From: Planctomycetes bacterium B3_Pla
GTDB lineage: Bacteria; Planctomycetota; Phycisphaerae; Sedimentisphaerales; Anaerobacaceae
NCBI GenBank assembly: GCA_005223045.1
Contig: NJBM01000032.1
Span: 1-49,697, forward strand
DNA length: 49,697 nucleotides
Direction: 5' to 3'
The notes below the pieces were generated by a model. It did not search any database, was not told the DNA's origin, and saw nothing but the letters and a program-made list of their open reading frames with translations. The position numbers were made by a program, and so were the translations under genes. This document shows positions 40,621-49,567 of the stretch, piece by piece; position 1 is the stretch's first letter; each line of letters opens with the position of its first letter.

Positions 40621-40651
40621 GGGGCCGGTACACCGCGGAGTTGCCGGCCCC
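40621..40651. repeat. GC-rich hairpin in the intergenic region
   Basis: GGGGCCGGTA and TGCCGGCCCC pair over about 10 bp around an 11-nt loop that itself contains CCGCGG. No T-run follows on the plus strand. It may be a structured repeat or a remnant of a mobile element. Confidence 0.45.
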
Positions 40652-40691
40652 GTTGTCCTCGGATGTCACGCTCTCTTTTTCGCAACGGCCA

Positions 40692-40809
40692 TTGAAAACG
40701 ATATAAATAAGAAATTCCTATAAAATATTCCCTTTTAGGCAAAAAATGGATGTCCACCCTCGCTCGATTGGGGCAAAATCAAGGTCTGTGGAGTCAAAAT
40801 GGAGACACG
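40692..40809 (+). repeat. Diverged direct repeat, copy 2
   Basis: This is the partner of 37581-37698 in the same orientation. Together the two copies bracket the LamG gene, its leader and its terminator, a span of about 3.2 kb. Confidence 0.65.
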
Positions 40810-41079
40810 ATGTCCCCTGGTCTTTGCGGTGTCTTTCAGCTCTTGAAAGAAGGTGACTTAGGGCATAGTTCCCGGTTTGAAACTGTCGCTGTTTTATTCA
40901 CCCAAGCGGTTCAATTCATATACTTCTCAAAGAGCCTTTAACGGATAATCGGCTATCTAATAGCGGTTCTATGCGCGCTTGACAAGCACAGCTGCGGCCA
41001 TACTCCTGATGTATCGGGATCGAGCCGCTCATTTGCCATTATCTCAATGTCTACGATGTCAACGCAACATATTGCCACC

Positions 41080-43368
41080 TTAATTGGCTTGTGGCTCTGG
41101 AGCCGACGCATACAGTCCAACGTCGTCAACGTACAATGTACCACCGACACCATTGCCGTCAATCCCAATAGCCAGCTTCGTGATATTCTGCAGGTTCACG
41201 CCTAACGATGCAAGGTTGATATTCCACTGATTCCATTCCACTTTCGTTATGTCACCCGCATCACCGTTATAGGGCACCTTGGAGCCGTCGATCTTCACAT
41301 ATAACTGCCCGGTGTTGCCCTCAGCGCCGTGGAAGTACAGCACGAATGTCGCAGCGCCGGCTTCAGTCCAATTCTGCGGCGGACTCAGCGGCAGCTCAGC
41401 CTCCGAAGATGCTGCGCCGCCAGTGTTGTTGTAGAAGAACGGCATCGACTGCTTACCTCCGTGAACGATGGTTCGCTCGGTATAAGGAGGAAAGTCATTG
41501 CCAACGAGCGCCCCGTTTGTCGGAATTCCAAAACCGTCACTCCACGTCTCAAATATCCTGTGGCTCTCGGGGTCATCAGGGTTAAGGTCATTGTAGGATT
41601 CAAAATCGTCCACGACAAGGTGGTCGGTTGTCGTAAAGCTCCAGATGGTACTTTCCCAGGTACTTGGGGTCTCGGCTTCATTGACCTCATCGACCCGCCA
41701 GTAATAAGTCTTGCCTAAATCGAGGGACAAGGGACCATAGCTGGTTTCGGTCATGCTAGTAACGGCAGCAATACCGTCTATCACAGCCTGCTCGTCAGAG
41801 CTGAAGTACACGTCGTGCTTGGCTGCTTCTCTTCCTGCTGTCCAGCCAAGGACCACATCCACGCCTACACCTGTTGCCCCGGAATCCGGATAGAGGTTTC
41901 TTGCACTCACAGGTATTTGGAAGAAGCGAACCTCACTGAGACCATATTGGGGCATGATGCCACCCCAGTTGCTGTGAGCTGTGAGCCTGACGTACTTTGC
42001 TCGCACGCGGCCAAAGTCAATAGTTGTATTGTGAGCATAACCGGCCGTGCCAGGCCCCCGGGCAAACTCGTGAGTCGTACCCAATGTCGTATAGTCGGTG
42101 CCGTTGGTCGAATAGTCGATCGTAACATCCTTGACCCCAAAACCGAGAAAAGACTCAACCGTTTGATTAGAGTTCCATACCCACATCTGATGCAGTATGT
42201 AAACCTTGTCGAACTCGTATTGGATCCAGGCTCCCAGCGGTTCGGTGCCGCTAAGCCATACATCCCTCTCTTTGTTCGAGTGCAGGTCATTATCGTCCAG
42301 CCCTGAACCGTTGATGGTATTTTCAGGACCCATTTCTGCTTTGCCTGCGCTGGAAGCTGTGGCGGCTACATTCTCGATGGGATAGGCAAATAGCTCGGTC
42401 GCAAAACTCCAGACTTTGCCTTCGTATACCGTATAGTCTGGTGGGTCATTGACCTCATCAACGCGCCAGTAGTAAGTCGTGCCGAAATCAAGGCGTTGGG
42501 CGGGAGTATAATTGGTGGCACTCTGGGTGATACCGCCAGTGCCATCGTTGACATCGTTGAAGTTATCACTCAGGTAGAACTTGTGCCCGTTCACCAGTGC
42601 TGCATATTCTCCTGGCGTCCAGCTAAAGGTCACATCTCGTGGCACATCTGTCGCCTCATCAGCAGGGCTTGGGTCAAAAGCCGCACCAGGCGGTATACCC
42701 ATCATGACCTGTCGAACCTCTTCGGCTGTTAGTGCCCCGTCATAGATCCGGGCATCGTCTACAGTGCCGGCTAAATGGGCGCCCGGGCCACCGCTATCCC
42801 ACTCCTGTCCTATTGACCACAGGTCATCGGCGCTAAAAGTGAGATCAACCTGGTGTGAATTCTCCTCAACTCCATCGACGTACACATGTCCGGTGAACCC
42901 GTCCAGGACGAGCGTCAGGAAATGCCATTGGCCGTCATTGACCGCCGTGGTGGACGACGCAAATACGCCTTCTATTCTGAAAGCGGCCTTGGTACTCTGA
43001 ATAACAAACTTAATCACGTCGTCGCGACTTGCGGTATTACAGGAAAACCATTCTGTGTTCATATCACTGGTTGTCTTGAGCCATGCGCTAAGCGTAATAT
43101 TGTTGTCACTTATGTCGTCTGCGACAGCGTCTATTGCCACATAATCGCTCTTGCCATCAAGGTCTATGGCTCCCGAGCCAAGCTTACCGGGCACGAAAGT
43201 CGGATTGCCAACACCGGTGCCGTCGTTTCCCAAACCGGAGTGGTCCAGCGTGTCGCCGTCAAACCTCCACCATCCAACAAGACGAGGCCGAGCACCATCC
43301 GCTGTTCTTGCAAGAACCAGGCCCAGCACCAAAACAAAAGAAGTCAAAAGAACCAATTTCCTACACAT
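41080..43368 (-). CDS. Secreted LamG / F5-8C (discoidin) / Fn3-like protein
   Basis: The protein has 762 residues; AAGGAGG lies 6 nt before ATG. After a signal peptide (about 1-25) comes LamG (about 28-220: GWWRFDGDTLDHSGLGNDGTG, WHFLTLVLDGFTGHVYVDG, VDDARIYDGALT), an Fn3-like unit (SPADEATDVPRDVTFSWTP to YYWRVDEVND), a discoidin/F5-8C domain (about 330-470: NTINGSGLDDNDLH, WIQYEFDKVYILHQMWVWNS, KYVRLTAHSNW, LSEVRFF), another Fn3-like unit and the VVDDFESYNDLNP C-terminal module. The part from the first Fn3-like unit to the end is duplicated at high nucleotide similarity in the next gene. No enzyme active site is seen; glycan binding at the cell surface is the best guess. Confidence 0.93.
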   Translation of the reverse strand: MCRKLVLLTSFVLVLGLVLARTADGARPRLVGWWRFDGDTLDHSGLGNDGTGVGNPTFVPGKLGSGAIDLDGKSDYVAIDAVADDISDNNITLSAWLKTTSDMNTEWFSCNTASRDDVIKFVIQSTKAAFRIEGVFASSTTAVNDGQWHFLTLVLDGFTGHVYVDGVEENSHQVDLTFSADDLWSIGQEWDSGGPGAHLAGTVDDARIYDGALTAEEVRQVMMGIPPGAAFDPSPADEATDVPRDVTFSWTPGEYAALVNGHKFYLSDNFNDVNDGTGGITQSATNYTPAQRLDFGTTYYWRVDEVNDPPDYTVYEGKVWSFATELFAYPIENVAATASSAGKAEMGPENTINGSGLDDNDLHSNKERDVWLSGTEPLGAWIQYEFDKVYILHQMWVWNSNQTVESFLGFGVKDVTIDYSTNGTDYTTLGTTHEFARGPGTAGYAHNTTIDFGRVRAKYVRLTAHSNWGGIMPQYGLSEVRFFQIPVSARNLYPDSGATGVGVDVVLGWTAGREAAKHDVYFSSDEQAVIDGIAAVTSMTETSYGPLSLDLGKTYYWRVDEVNEAETPSTWESTIWSFTTTDHLVVDDFESYNDLNPDDPESHRIFETWSDGFGIPTNGALVGNDFPPYTERTIVHGGKQSMPFFYNNTGGAASSEAELPLSPPQNWTEAGAATFVLYFHGAEGNTGQLYVKIDGSKVPYNGDAGDITKVEWNQWNINLASLGVNLQNITKLAIGIDGNGVGGTLYVDDVGLYASAPEPQAN
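41110..42672 (-). repeat. 1.56-kb intragenic duplication, copy 1
   Basis: This segment of the LamG gene is nearly collinear with 44283-45842 at an offset of about 3170 bp. Long identical runs are visible, for example around the part encoding FGIPTNGALVGND. It covers the Fn3-F5/8C-Fn3-C-terminal block. Confidence 0.8.
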
Positions 43369-43615
43369 ATTAGTCCTCCTTCAAAAAAGGTTGAGATAAT
43401 TTAGCCTTCAGCCACGCGCCAAATACATGGTATCTGCAATAGGCATCAACACACCCACACGTTGACCACATGGCGTTTCTTTCACAGAACCTGCCAACAT
43501 TCGCAATCTTGAGCTTATAGTGCCTCGTATCAATGCCGATTACGTCTGTGGCCGGAGTAGCTCATCAAGTCACAAATCCGTAATTTCAGCATAATCTGCA
43601 CAATCTTCATCCGTG

Positions 43616-46489
43616 TCAAAACGGCTTGTCGAATGGCTCAGTCCTGCCGGTAAGCCAGGCAACCTCAGCGTCCGATAGAGAATAGTTGTAGAAGCGGGCA
43701 TCGTCCACCGCGCCCGAATAGAAATCGCTGGGGCTTATAGTTCCGGCAGCGTCCCACTCCTGTCCTATTGACCACCGTGTTACCGTGTCTAAACTAAAGC
43801 CGGATGAATACGTGCCTCGCTGAAGTCCATCGACGTATATATGTCCCGTGTTGCCGCTCCTGACGTACGTCAACATATGCCACTGGTCGTCATTGATAGC
43901 AGGGGGGAACTGTGTGTCGCTGCCATCGTTCACATACGGAATGCCAGTTTGAATGCCGAGCATGAAGGGGTGAGCGCTGGCGCTATCATTAGCTGCAGCC
44001 AATTGCCCTTCATCGCTCTGCGTGGTTTTGATCCACATGTTGATCGTCATATCGGTGCTTGTTATGTCATCAACTACGCCATCAATCACGACAAAATCAG
44101 CGCTACGGAAGTTTAGTGCGTTCGAGCCAACCTTACCGGCTACGAAATCCGCACTGGCACCAGCCGTGCCATGGTTACCCTTACCCGAAGAGTCCTGCAA
44201 GTCACCGTCAAATGTCCAGTGTCCTATTAGACGACTGTCGTCAGGCACCGACGGTGTGATGAACTCACGGCCACGGGCGTATAGCCTGATATCGTCAACG
44301 TACAATGTACCACTGGCACCATTGCCGTCAATCCCAATGGCCAGCTTCGTGACATTCTGCAGGCTCGCGCCTGACGATGCAAGGTCGATATTCCATGCTT
44401 GCCACCCTGTCAGCGCTAAATTGCTGGCCTGGCCATCGTACGGAACCATGGTGCTGTTGATCTTCACATACAACTGCCCGGTGTTCCCCTCAGCGCCGTG
44501 GAAGTGCACCGCTAACGTCCTAACTTGAGCTTCAGTCCAGTTCTGAGCAGGCGTCAGCGTCAGCTCAGCCTCCGAAGATGCTGCGCCGTCGGTGTTGCTG
44601 TAGAAGAACGGCATCGACTGCTTACCGCTATAAACGATAGTCTGCTCGGTATAAGGAGGAAGGTCATTGCCAACGAGCGCCCCGTTTGTCGGGATTCCAA
44701 AACCGTCGATCCACGCCTCAAATATCCTGTGGCTCTCCGGGTCAGGCGGGTCAAGGTCATTGTAGGATTCAAAATCGTCCACGACAAGATGGTCGGTTGT
44801 CGTAAAGCTCCAGATGGCACTTTTCCAGGTACTTGGGGTCTCGGCTTCATTGACTTCATTAACCTTCCAGTAGTGAGTCGTATCTAAATCGAGGGCCAAG
44901 GGACCATGACCGGTCTCGGTCACGGTAGCGACAGGGGCAGTATCGTCTATCACAGCTTGCTCGTCGGTGTTAAGGTACACATCGTGCGTGGCTGCCTCTC
45001 TTCCTGCACGCCAGCCAAGGATCACATCCACGTCCACACCGGTTGCCCCGGAATCCGGGTAGGGCTGTGTTGCATTCACAGGTATGTAGAAGAAGCGAAC
45101 CTCACTGAGACCATATTGGGGCAAGATGTCTCCCCAGTTGCTGTTAGCTGTGAGCCTGACGTACTTTGCAGCAGCGCCGCCAAAATCAATAGTCGTATTG
45201 TGAGCGTAACCGTCCGCGCCGGGCGCCTGGGCAAACTGGTGAGTAGTACCCAATGTTGTATAGTCGGTGCCATTGGCCGAATACTCGATCGTAACATCTT
45301 TGAACCCGTAACCGACAAAAAGCTCAACCATTTGATTGGAGTTCCATACCCACATCTCATGCACTTTGTAAACCTTGTCGAACTCATATTCGATCCAGGC
45401 CCCCAGCGGTTCATTGTCGCTGAACCACATATCCGTCGCTTCTGCCGAGTGCAGGTCGTTATCATCCAGTCCCGAGCCGTTGACCGTGTTTTCAGGGCCC
45501 AAATCTGCCTGGCCCGCGCTGGATGCCGTAACGGTTACGTTCTCGACGGGATAAGCAAGTAGCTCGGTCGTAAAACTCCAGACATCACCTTCGAATAGCA
45601 TATTGTCTGGTGGGCCACTGTCCTCATCGACGCGCCAGTAGTACGTCGTGCCGAAATCAAGGCGTCCAGGAGTGTAGCTGCTGTCACTCTGGGTGATACC
45701 GCCAATGCCGTCGTTGACGTCGTTGAAGTTCTCACTAAAGTAAACTTTGTGCCCATTGACTGGCGCGGCTGATACTCCCGGCGTCCAGCTAAGGACCACA
45801 TCTCGTGACACATCTATCGCTCCATCAGCCGGGCTGGGTCCCGCAGCATTTCCAAGCGTGTATTCTATGTGCAGAAACGGCCTATTAGTCTCACCCCCAC
45901 CGTAAGCGTCGGCAGTTCGATTACCTTGCGAGGGACTAGCCGGGTTGTCGCGAATTATCAGCACCAGGGCATTGCCGCTGGCCCAACCGTCCTGGTTGAC
46001 TATCTCTTGGATGACAGCGGCGATGTTCGAGGTCTGTTTTTTGTCACCTACCGTATCCCAGTGTTCCGGCTCATATATCGCCTGCGCTGTGGTTCTGGGC
46101 TGCCTGTTGGCAATTTCAGAGGGGGCCGATTCATCAAACGTAGGAGGATCGGGATTCAATTCGCCTTCGATGATGACACTAACGTGCAGTGCATCTTCTA
46201 TCTCATCCACCGTTAACTCGATCCACGCATCCAGGATCGCGGCACCCTTCGGAACACCGACACCCTGCCAGCGGATAGCTACTAATTGCTTATCGCCCAT
46301 ACCCGGGTCTTCATAGGGGAACTCCAGGTCACCGCTGCCGGCTTCCGGGGTTCCGCTCGGGTCCAGCTCTTCGGTGTCGTCAGACGCCTCGACGATATAG
46401 CCCTCCCACATATCGCCAAGCGCCACATTTGTACCGGCCAGAGCCAGTACCAAGACGAAAGAAGTTAAAAAGATCAATCTCTTAGACAT
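43616..46489 (-). CDS. Secreted DNRLRE-like / F5-8C / LamG protein, permuted paralogue
   Basis: I chose ATG 46489 (MSKRLIFLTSF), preceded by AAGGAGG as in its paralogue; the frame stays open to 46591. The protein has 957 residues. A signal peptide is followed by a beta-rich domain of DNRLRE type (about 27-220: AILDAWIELTVDEIEDALHV, GNALVLIIRDNPASP). Then the same Fn3, F5-8C, Fn3 and VVDDFESYNDLDP blocks as in 41080-43368 appear. A LamG domain closes the protein (GHWTFDGDLQDSSGKGNHGT, MLTYVRSGNTGHIYVDG, VDDARFYNYSLS), whereas the paralogue begins with LamG. The two genes are tandem (247 bp apart), so module shuffling after duplication is likely. Confidence 0.92.
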   Translation of the reverse strand: MSKRLIFLTSFVLVLALAGTNVALGDMWEGYIVEASDDTEELDPSGTPEAGSGDLEFPYEDPGMGDKQLVAIRWQGVGVPKGAAILDAWIELTVDEIEDALHVSVIIEGELNPDPPTFDESAPSEIANRQPRTTAQAIYEPEHWDTVGDKKQTSNIAAVIQEIVNQDGWASGNALVLIIRDNPASPSQGNRTADAYGGGETNRPFLHIEYTLGNAAGPSPADGAIDVSRDVVLSWTPGVSAAPVNGHKVYFSENFNDVNDGIGGITQSDSSYTPGRLDFGTTYYWRVDEDSGPPDNMLFEGDVWSFTTELLAYPVENVTVTASSAGQADLGPENTVNGSGLDDNDLHSAEATDMWFSDNEPLGAWIEYEFDKVYKVHEMWVWNSNQMVELFVGYGFKDVTIEYSANGTDYTTLGTTHQFAQAPGADGYAHNTTIDFGGAAAKYVRLTANSNWGDILPQYGLSEVRFFYIPVNATQPYPDSGATGVDVDVILGWRAGREAATHDVYLNTDEQAVIDDTAPVATVTETGHGPLALDLDTTHYWKVNEVNEAETPSTWKSAIWSFTTTDHLVVDDFESYNDLDPPDPESHRIFEAWIDGFGIPTNGALVGNDLPPYTEQTIVYSGKQSMPFFYSNTDGAASSEAELTLTPAQNWTEAQVRTLAVHFHGAEGNTGQLYVKINSTMVPYDGQASNLALTGWQAWNIDLASSGASLQNVTKLAIGIDGNGASGTLYVDDIRLYARGREFITPSVPDDSRLIGHWTFDGDLQDSSGKGNHGTAGASADFVAGKVGSNALNFRSADFVVIDGVVDDITSTDMTINMWIKTTQSDEGQLAAANDSASAHPFMLGIQTGIPYVNDGSDTQFPPAINDDQWHMLTYVRSGNTGHIYVDGLQRGTYSSGFSLDTVTRWSIGQEWDAAGTISPSDFYSGAVDDARFYNYSLSDAEVAWLTGRTEPFDKPF
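44283..45842 (-). repeat. 1.56-kb intragenic duplication, copy 2
   Basis: This is the partner of 41110-42672 in the same orientation. Ends were set by eye where the match fades and may be off by tens of bases. Confidence 0.8.
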
Positions 46490-47260
46490 AATAGTCCTCC
46501 TTACAAAAGAGTTAAGGTGATTTAGATTTTGGCCATACACCAAACGTACGCAAATCGAAAATATTTCACGACTTGAGACCACCTCCCGCATCCTGAAAAC
46601 CTAATATTAGCCGTTAATTGAAATGTGAAATATCTTCACTGCGAAGCACAAAGTCCTCACCCAAAAATTTTGTGCCTTGCGTAATACGCAGTAGCTCCTC
46701 CTCTATTGAAAAACGAGAAAACTGTACCTGCTGGGTGAACTCAAAGCCACAGATGCCCGACTGCCCAGGCACAAGCCTCAATAATGTTCAATATATCAGA
46801 TCATCTACATTACCGTCAAGAAAAATTCATACAAAACTGACCCGACAACCAGGAGCCTAACACAGAACGACCATCGTCAAGCTAACGACCAGTTAGCAAA
46901 TAGTCCGGATGTCATAAGAAAAACTCATTTTTAGCTGAAAGAGGACACCTATGAAAAGTTCAAGGTCAAATACTAACATCTCTGTTGCCACAATTTTCCT
47001 TGAGGCATCCACGTTACGACCTATAGTGTAAGTGCAAAGCAGTATTTGAGTCGTCGCGTGCTTCTCGGTACAATGGTGTAATCCAGTTGGGACAAGCAGA
47101 CCCGATGTCAGGTATGAGCGATGTCATACGAGTTCTGATCCCCATTTAGGAGTGAGACCATAAGGCTGTGGATAGACTGCTTCAGTTAAGAACACAAAGT
47201 CGCCACAGCGATTGATGCTGGTCAGACTGGACCAAGTATTCCTACTCCGGCCGTCGCAAA
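46490..47260. other. AT-rich intergenic region between divergent genes
   Basis: More than 750 bp separate the minus-strand LamG gene from the plus-strand beta-helix gene. Beyond the LamG ribosome site at its left end and the promoter just right of it, I see no gene, repeat or clear palindrome. Short frames of up to 80 codons have no coding character. Confidence 0.45.
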
Positions 47261-47289
47261 TTGCATACATGGAGTAGGCCTGGTATACT
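47261..47289 (+). promoter_or_regulatory. Sigma-70-type promoter of the beta-helix gene
   Basis: TTGCAT (47261) and TATACT (47284) are 17 bp apart; the -10 box matches at five of six bases. The start would be near 47296, which argues against the ATG at 47297 and for the internal start at 47369. Confidence 0.5.
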
Positions 47290-47368
47290 GTAGAAAATGA
47301 GGCTGAGCGATGTAGCTGAGCAGGGATATACAATGTTGCGTAGGAAATGTCAGGTCGAGGAGCGTATT

Positions 47369-48145
47369 ATGTCGACGAGCACAGACTTATTGGCTGCGAT
47401 CCTTTTGTGCATGGTATTGTGTGGTTCACCAGTATCGGGGAAAGTCTTGAAGGTTCCCAGCGAACATCCAACGATTGACGGCGCTATCGGCGTCGCTTCC
47501 GACGGCGATACTATCCTGATAGCCCGCGGGACTTATGAGCATACAACCCTGAACGTTAACAAGCGATTGACATTAGCCTCAGACTATATAAACACGAAGG
47601 ATCAAATTGACATTGACGAGACCATCATCAAGGCAACACCAGCCGCGGAAAAACAGTGGTTTGCTTTGAATTCAAAGGACTCAAGAATTATCGGATTGAC
47701 AATCATTGGAAACAAGAATCATACATTGAAGATTACCAGTCCGTACAGCGAGGTACTCTACTGCAACTTCATCGGCGGCGGCGATCAGTTGAGTTTCGAA
47801 GGCGGAGGTGGTCGCGTCGCTCATTGCGACTTTGACGGTGCCGGAGACGATGCTGTAGATGCCGATGACTCGGTCAGTTATGTTGTCGAGTATTGTACTT
47901 TCGATAACGTTAAGGAAGATGCTGATGAAACCCGCCTGCAGCCGAAGTCCGGCCCTTTGACGACGCATGTTTTCAGATACAATACAGTATTCAAGGCGGG
48001 CCAGAGTGGCATACAGTTGGTGGATTACGCTGGCGACAGCAAACGCACATTCCGGATTTATGGCAACCTGTTCCTGCACTGCGAGGGTTCAGGTGTTAGC
48101 ATGACGATGCGTCTGCCAAAGGTGAAAAATCATCTTGGATTATGA
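47369..48145 (+). CDS. Secreted parallel beta-helix protein, C-terminally truncated
   Basis: ATG 47369 is chosen for its GAGGAG site and because a signal peptide follows at once (STDLLAAILLCMVLCGSPVSG). The product has 258 residues. The mature part has the repeating short-strand pattern of right-handed beta-helix proteins (VPSEHPTIDGAIGVASDGDTI opening, SRIIGLTIIGN, SEVLYCNFIGGG, GRVAHCDFDGAG, YVVEYCTFDNV, HVFRYNTVFKAGQSGIQLVD, FRIYGNLFLHCEGSGVSM). Its last 17 or so residues are antisense to the integrase 3' end and no longer fit the repeat, so the gene was probably cut by an insertion near 48105. Polysaccharide binding or lysis is typical for the fold; no active site was identified. Confidence 0.85.
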   Translation: MSTSTDLLAAILLCMVLCGSPVSGKVLKVPSEHPTIDGAIGVASDGDTILIARGTYEHTTLNVNKRLTLASDYINTKDQIDIDETIIKATPAAEKQWFALNSKDSRIIGLTIIGNKNHTLKITSPYSEVLYCNFIGGGDQLSFEGGGGRVAHCDFDGAGDDAVDADDSVSYVVEYCTFDNVKEDADETRLQPKSGPLTTHVFRYNTVFKAGQSGIQLVDYAGDSKRTFRIYGNLFLHCEGSGVSMTMRLPKVKNHLGL

Positions 48146-49118
48146 GCTTTCGTGTATTGTTGATCGCACGGTCTGTTTGTTCAGAGACGTCCTGGACATA
48201 CGTTGTGGCCATCTTGAGATCAGCATGGCCGAGAAGTCGCTGAACTGCAAACGGGTCACCTGACCTGGCTGTCAATGTCGCTGCTGTCCTTCTGAGAGTA
48301 TAGAAGCCGACACCCTTTTCCATTTTGATGCCTGTTCTCTTCATGAGTTTTGAGAACTCCTTACTAACGTTGTTGGTTTTCTTGTATTTCTCTTTACCAT
48401 CTTTTCCCACACCTTTTACGGTCCTCACCCAAGGATTCCCTTTTCTTGTATAAAACACTAACTCGCCTGACACCGGGATTTCGTTCAGTGCCCGTACTGT
48501 CTCCGACCACAGCGGAAGGTTTCTTCCGATACCTGTCTTCCCCCTGGGGAAATCAACCCTTCCATTTTGTAGATCAACGTTCCTCCACTTCAGTTCTCCA
48601 CAATCAGTGCAACCAAATCCACAGTTCAAACCCAGCCATATCATCGCTTTCATTTGAGGACTTGCATTATGAAGTATCTTGCGAATCTGGGACACTGTAA
48701 AAGTGGGTTTTTCCTGTTTCTGAGGCGTCACCTTCTTCACTGCTTTCAATCTTGGCGCATTGTCGATTACTTCGTTGTCCAAAGCCCAGTTGTACATCGC
48801 CTTGAATGCTGCGATGCGATTATTGATGGTGTTGGGTGACTTCCTTGCCTTAATGAGCCTCTTGCGGTAGTTCTGTAGCTCAATGGTAGAAATGTCCGAC
48901 ACTGGCAGGTTGGGGCCAACGAATCTCACAAAATCCTTGAGAAGCGAAATCTGATCGGAGACCTGCCTTGATTGTATCTCGCCTATTTCAGCCCTTGACT
49001 CCTGATGGTCTAAGTATAGGTTGCATAGGATCTTTATCGAAAGCCGGTCATGGGATGACCTAGGCGTAGGGGCTTTACCGGCATGCAGATAAGCGGCCTG
49101 TTCCAGGTACCGCTGCAA
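48096..49118 (-). CDS. Tyrosine recombinase/integrase (copy 2), start codon probably lost
   Basis: This protein is closely related to copy 1 over its whole length. It has the same GFGCTDCGEL in place of the first Arg motif, Lys in RGKTGIGRN, YTLRRTAAT, RLLGH and the nucleophile in MATTYVQ. The first usable start in frame is TTG 49118, giving 340 residues. Homology to copy 1 continues another 40 codons upstream to 49238 (SGKFPLTLHKTGRFC, KLYYFGTNKQKAL) without a stop, but where copy 1 has ATG this frame has ATA and no ribosome site. So it either starts at TTG without its N-terminal part or is inactive. Its 3' end overlaps the truncated beta-helix gene by 50 bp, and its last residues (DDFSPLADASSC) differ from copy 1. 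Confidence 0.85.
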   Translation of the reverse strand: MQRYLEQAAYLHAGKAPTPRSSHDRLSIKILCNLYLDHQESRAEIGEIQSRQVSDQISLLKDFVRFVGPNLPVSDISTIELQNYRKRLIKARKSPNTINNRIAAFKAMYNWALDNEVIDNAPRLKAVKKVTPQKQEKPTFTVSQIRKILHNASPQMKAMIWLGLNCGFGCTDCGELKWRNVDLQNGRVDFPRGKTGIGRNLPLWSETVRALNEIPVSGELVFYTRKGNPWVRTVKGVGKDGKEKYKKTNNVSKEFSKLMKRTGIKMEKGVGFYTLRRTAATLTARSGDPFAVQRLLGHADLKMATTYVQDVSEQTDRAINNTRKLIIQDDFSPLADASSC

Positions 49119-49261
49119 AGCTTTTTGCTTATTGGTGCCGAAATAATATAGCTTGCCCTTAATATTCTTGCAGAACCGGCCTGTCTTATGTAAAGTAAGC
49201 GGGAATTTACCGGAATCATGTTTTTTTGAAAATCCTATAAGTGCATTATATTAGAGTACTT

Positions 49262-49303
49262 GGAGAGGTGGCCGAGTGGCTTAAGGCAACGGTTTGCTAA
49301 TCC
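49262..49303 (+). pseudogene. 5' half of tRNA-Ser(GCU)
   Basis: Forty-two bases match a tRNA-Ser from the acceptor 5' strand (GGAGAGG) through the D arm (GCCGAGTGGCTTAAGGC) to the anticodon loop (TTGCTAA, anticodon GCT). The match stops just after TCC; no 3' anticodon strand, variable arm, T arm or acceptor 3' strand follows. It lies 24 bp from the extended integrase frame. The break in the anticodon arm is a usual crossover place for tyrosine recombinases, so this is probably an att junction or an attP-type core. Confidence 0.8.
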
Positions 49304-49567
49304 TACCTCAAATCCTTATTATTTCGCAAATATAGGTGGTTTCAATACTTAGCAACTGGTAAATATCGCAGAAATCGCAGCTATTGCATGTTTTGGTTGT
49401 AGTTTGGTTGTAGTCTTGTCTCGCCAATTATCCCTTGAATTGAGAGCGGTTCCACGGTTGTGCCTCCCGAAAATTCCGTCCTTGTTGATTTATAAGAACT
49501 TACGTACAATCGCTAATTCTTGTTTTGCCACAAGAAATAATACCATAATCAGGAAAAGTCGGCCGAC
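49304..49567. other. AT-rich region between the tRNA half and the transposase
   Basis: No gene is seen. It contains the two TTGGTTGTAGT copies. The remaining sequence has no clear promoter or terminator. Confidence 0.4.
49393..49414. repeat. Tandem exact 11-mers TTGGTTGTAGT
   Basis: Two copies stand directly end to end, about 90 bp beyond the tRNA-half break. Similar but imperfect copies precede integrase 1 (37469-37491). Together with the tRNA core the layout resembles integrase gene, core site and arm sites of a phage-type attachment region. Confidence 0.55.

Larger units (their letters stand above)
40443..41079. other. Intergenic region between convergent LamG genes
   Basis: About 640 bp hold a strong terminator, a GC-rich hairpin and copy 2 of the 118-bp repeat, each listed separately. 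Short frames here do not look coding. No terminator was recognised for the minus-strand gene that ends at 41080. Confidence 0.5.

Noticed and set aside
40621..40651. GC-rich hairpin as a second terminator
   Set aside because: No T-run follows and a strong terminator already stands 100 bp upstream; kept only as a structural repeat.
49262..49420. Idea that a group I intron interrupts the tRNA-Ser anticodon loop
   Set aside because: No 3' tRNA half follows within the window and no intron core elements are visible; an integration junction fits better.
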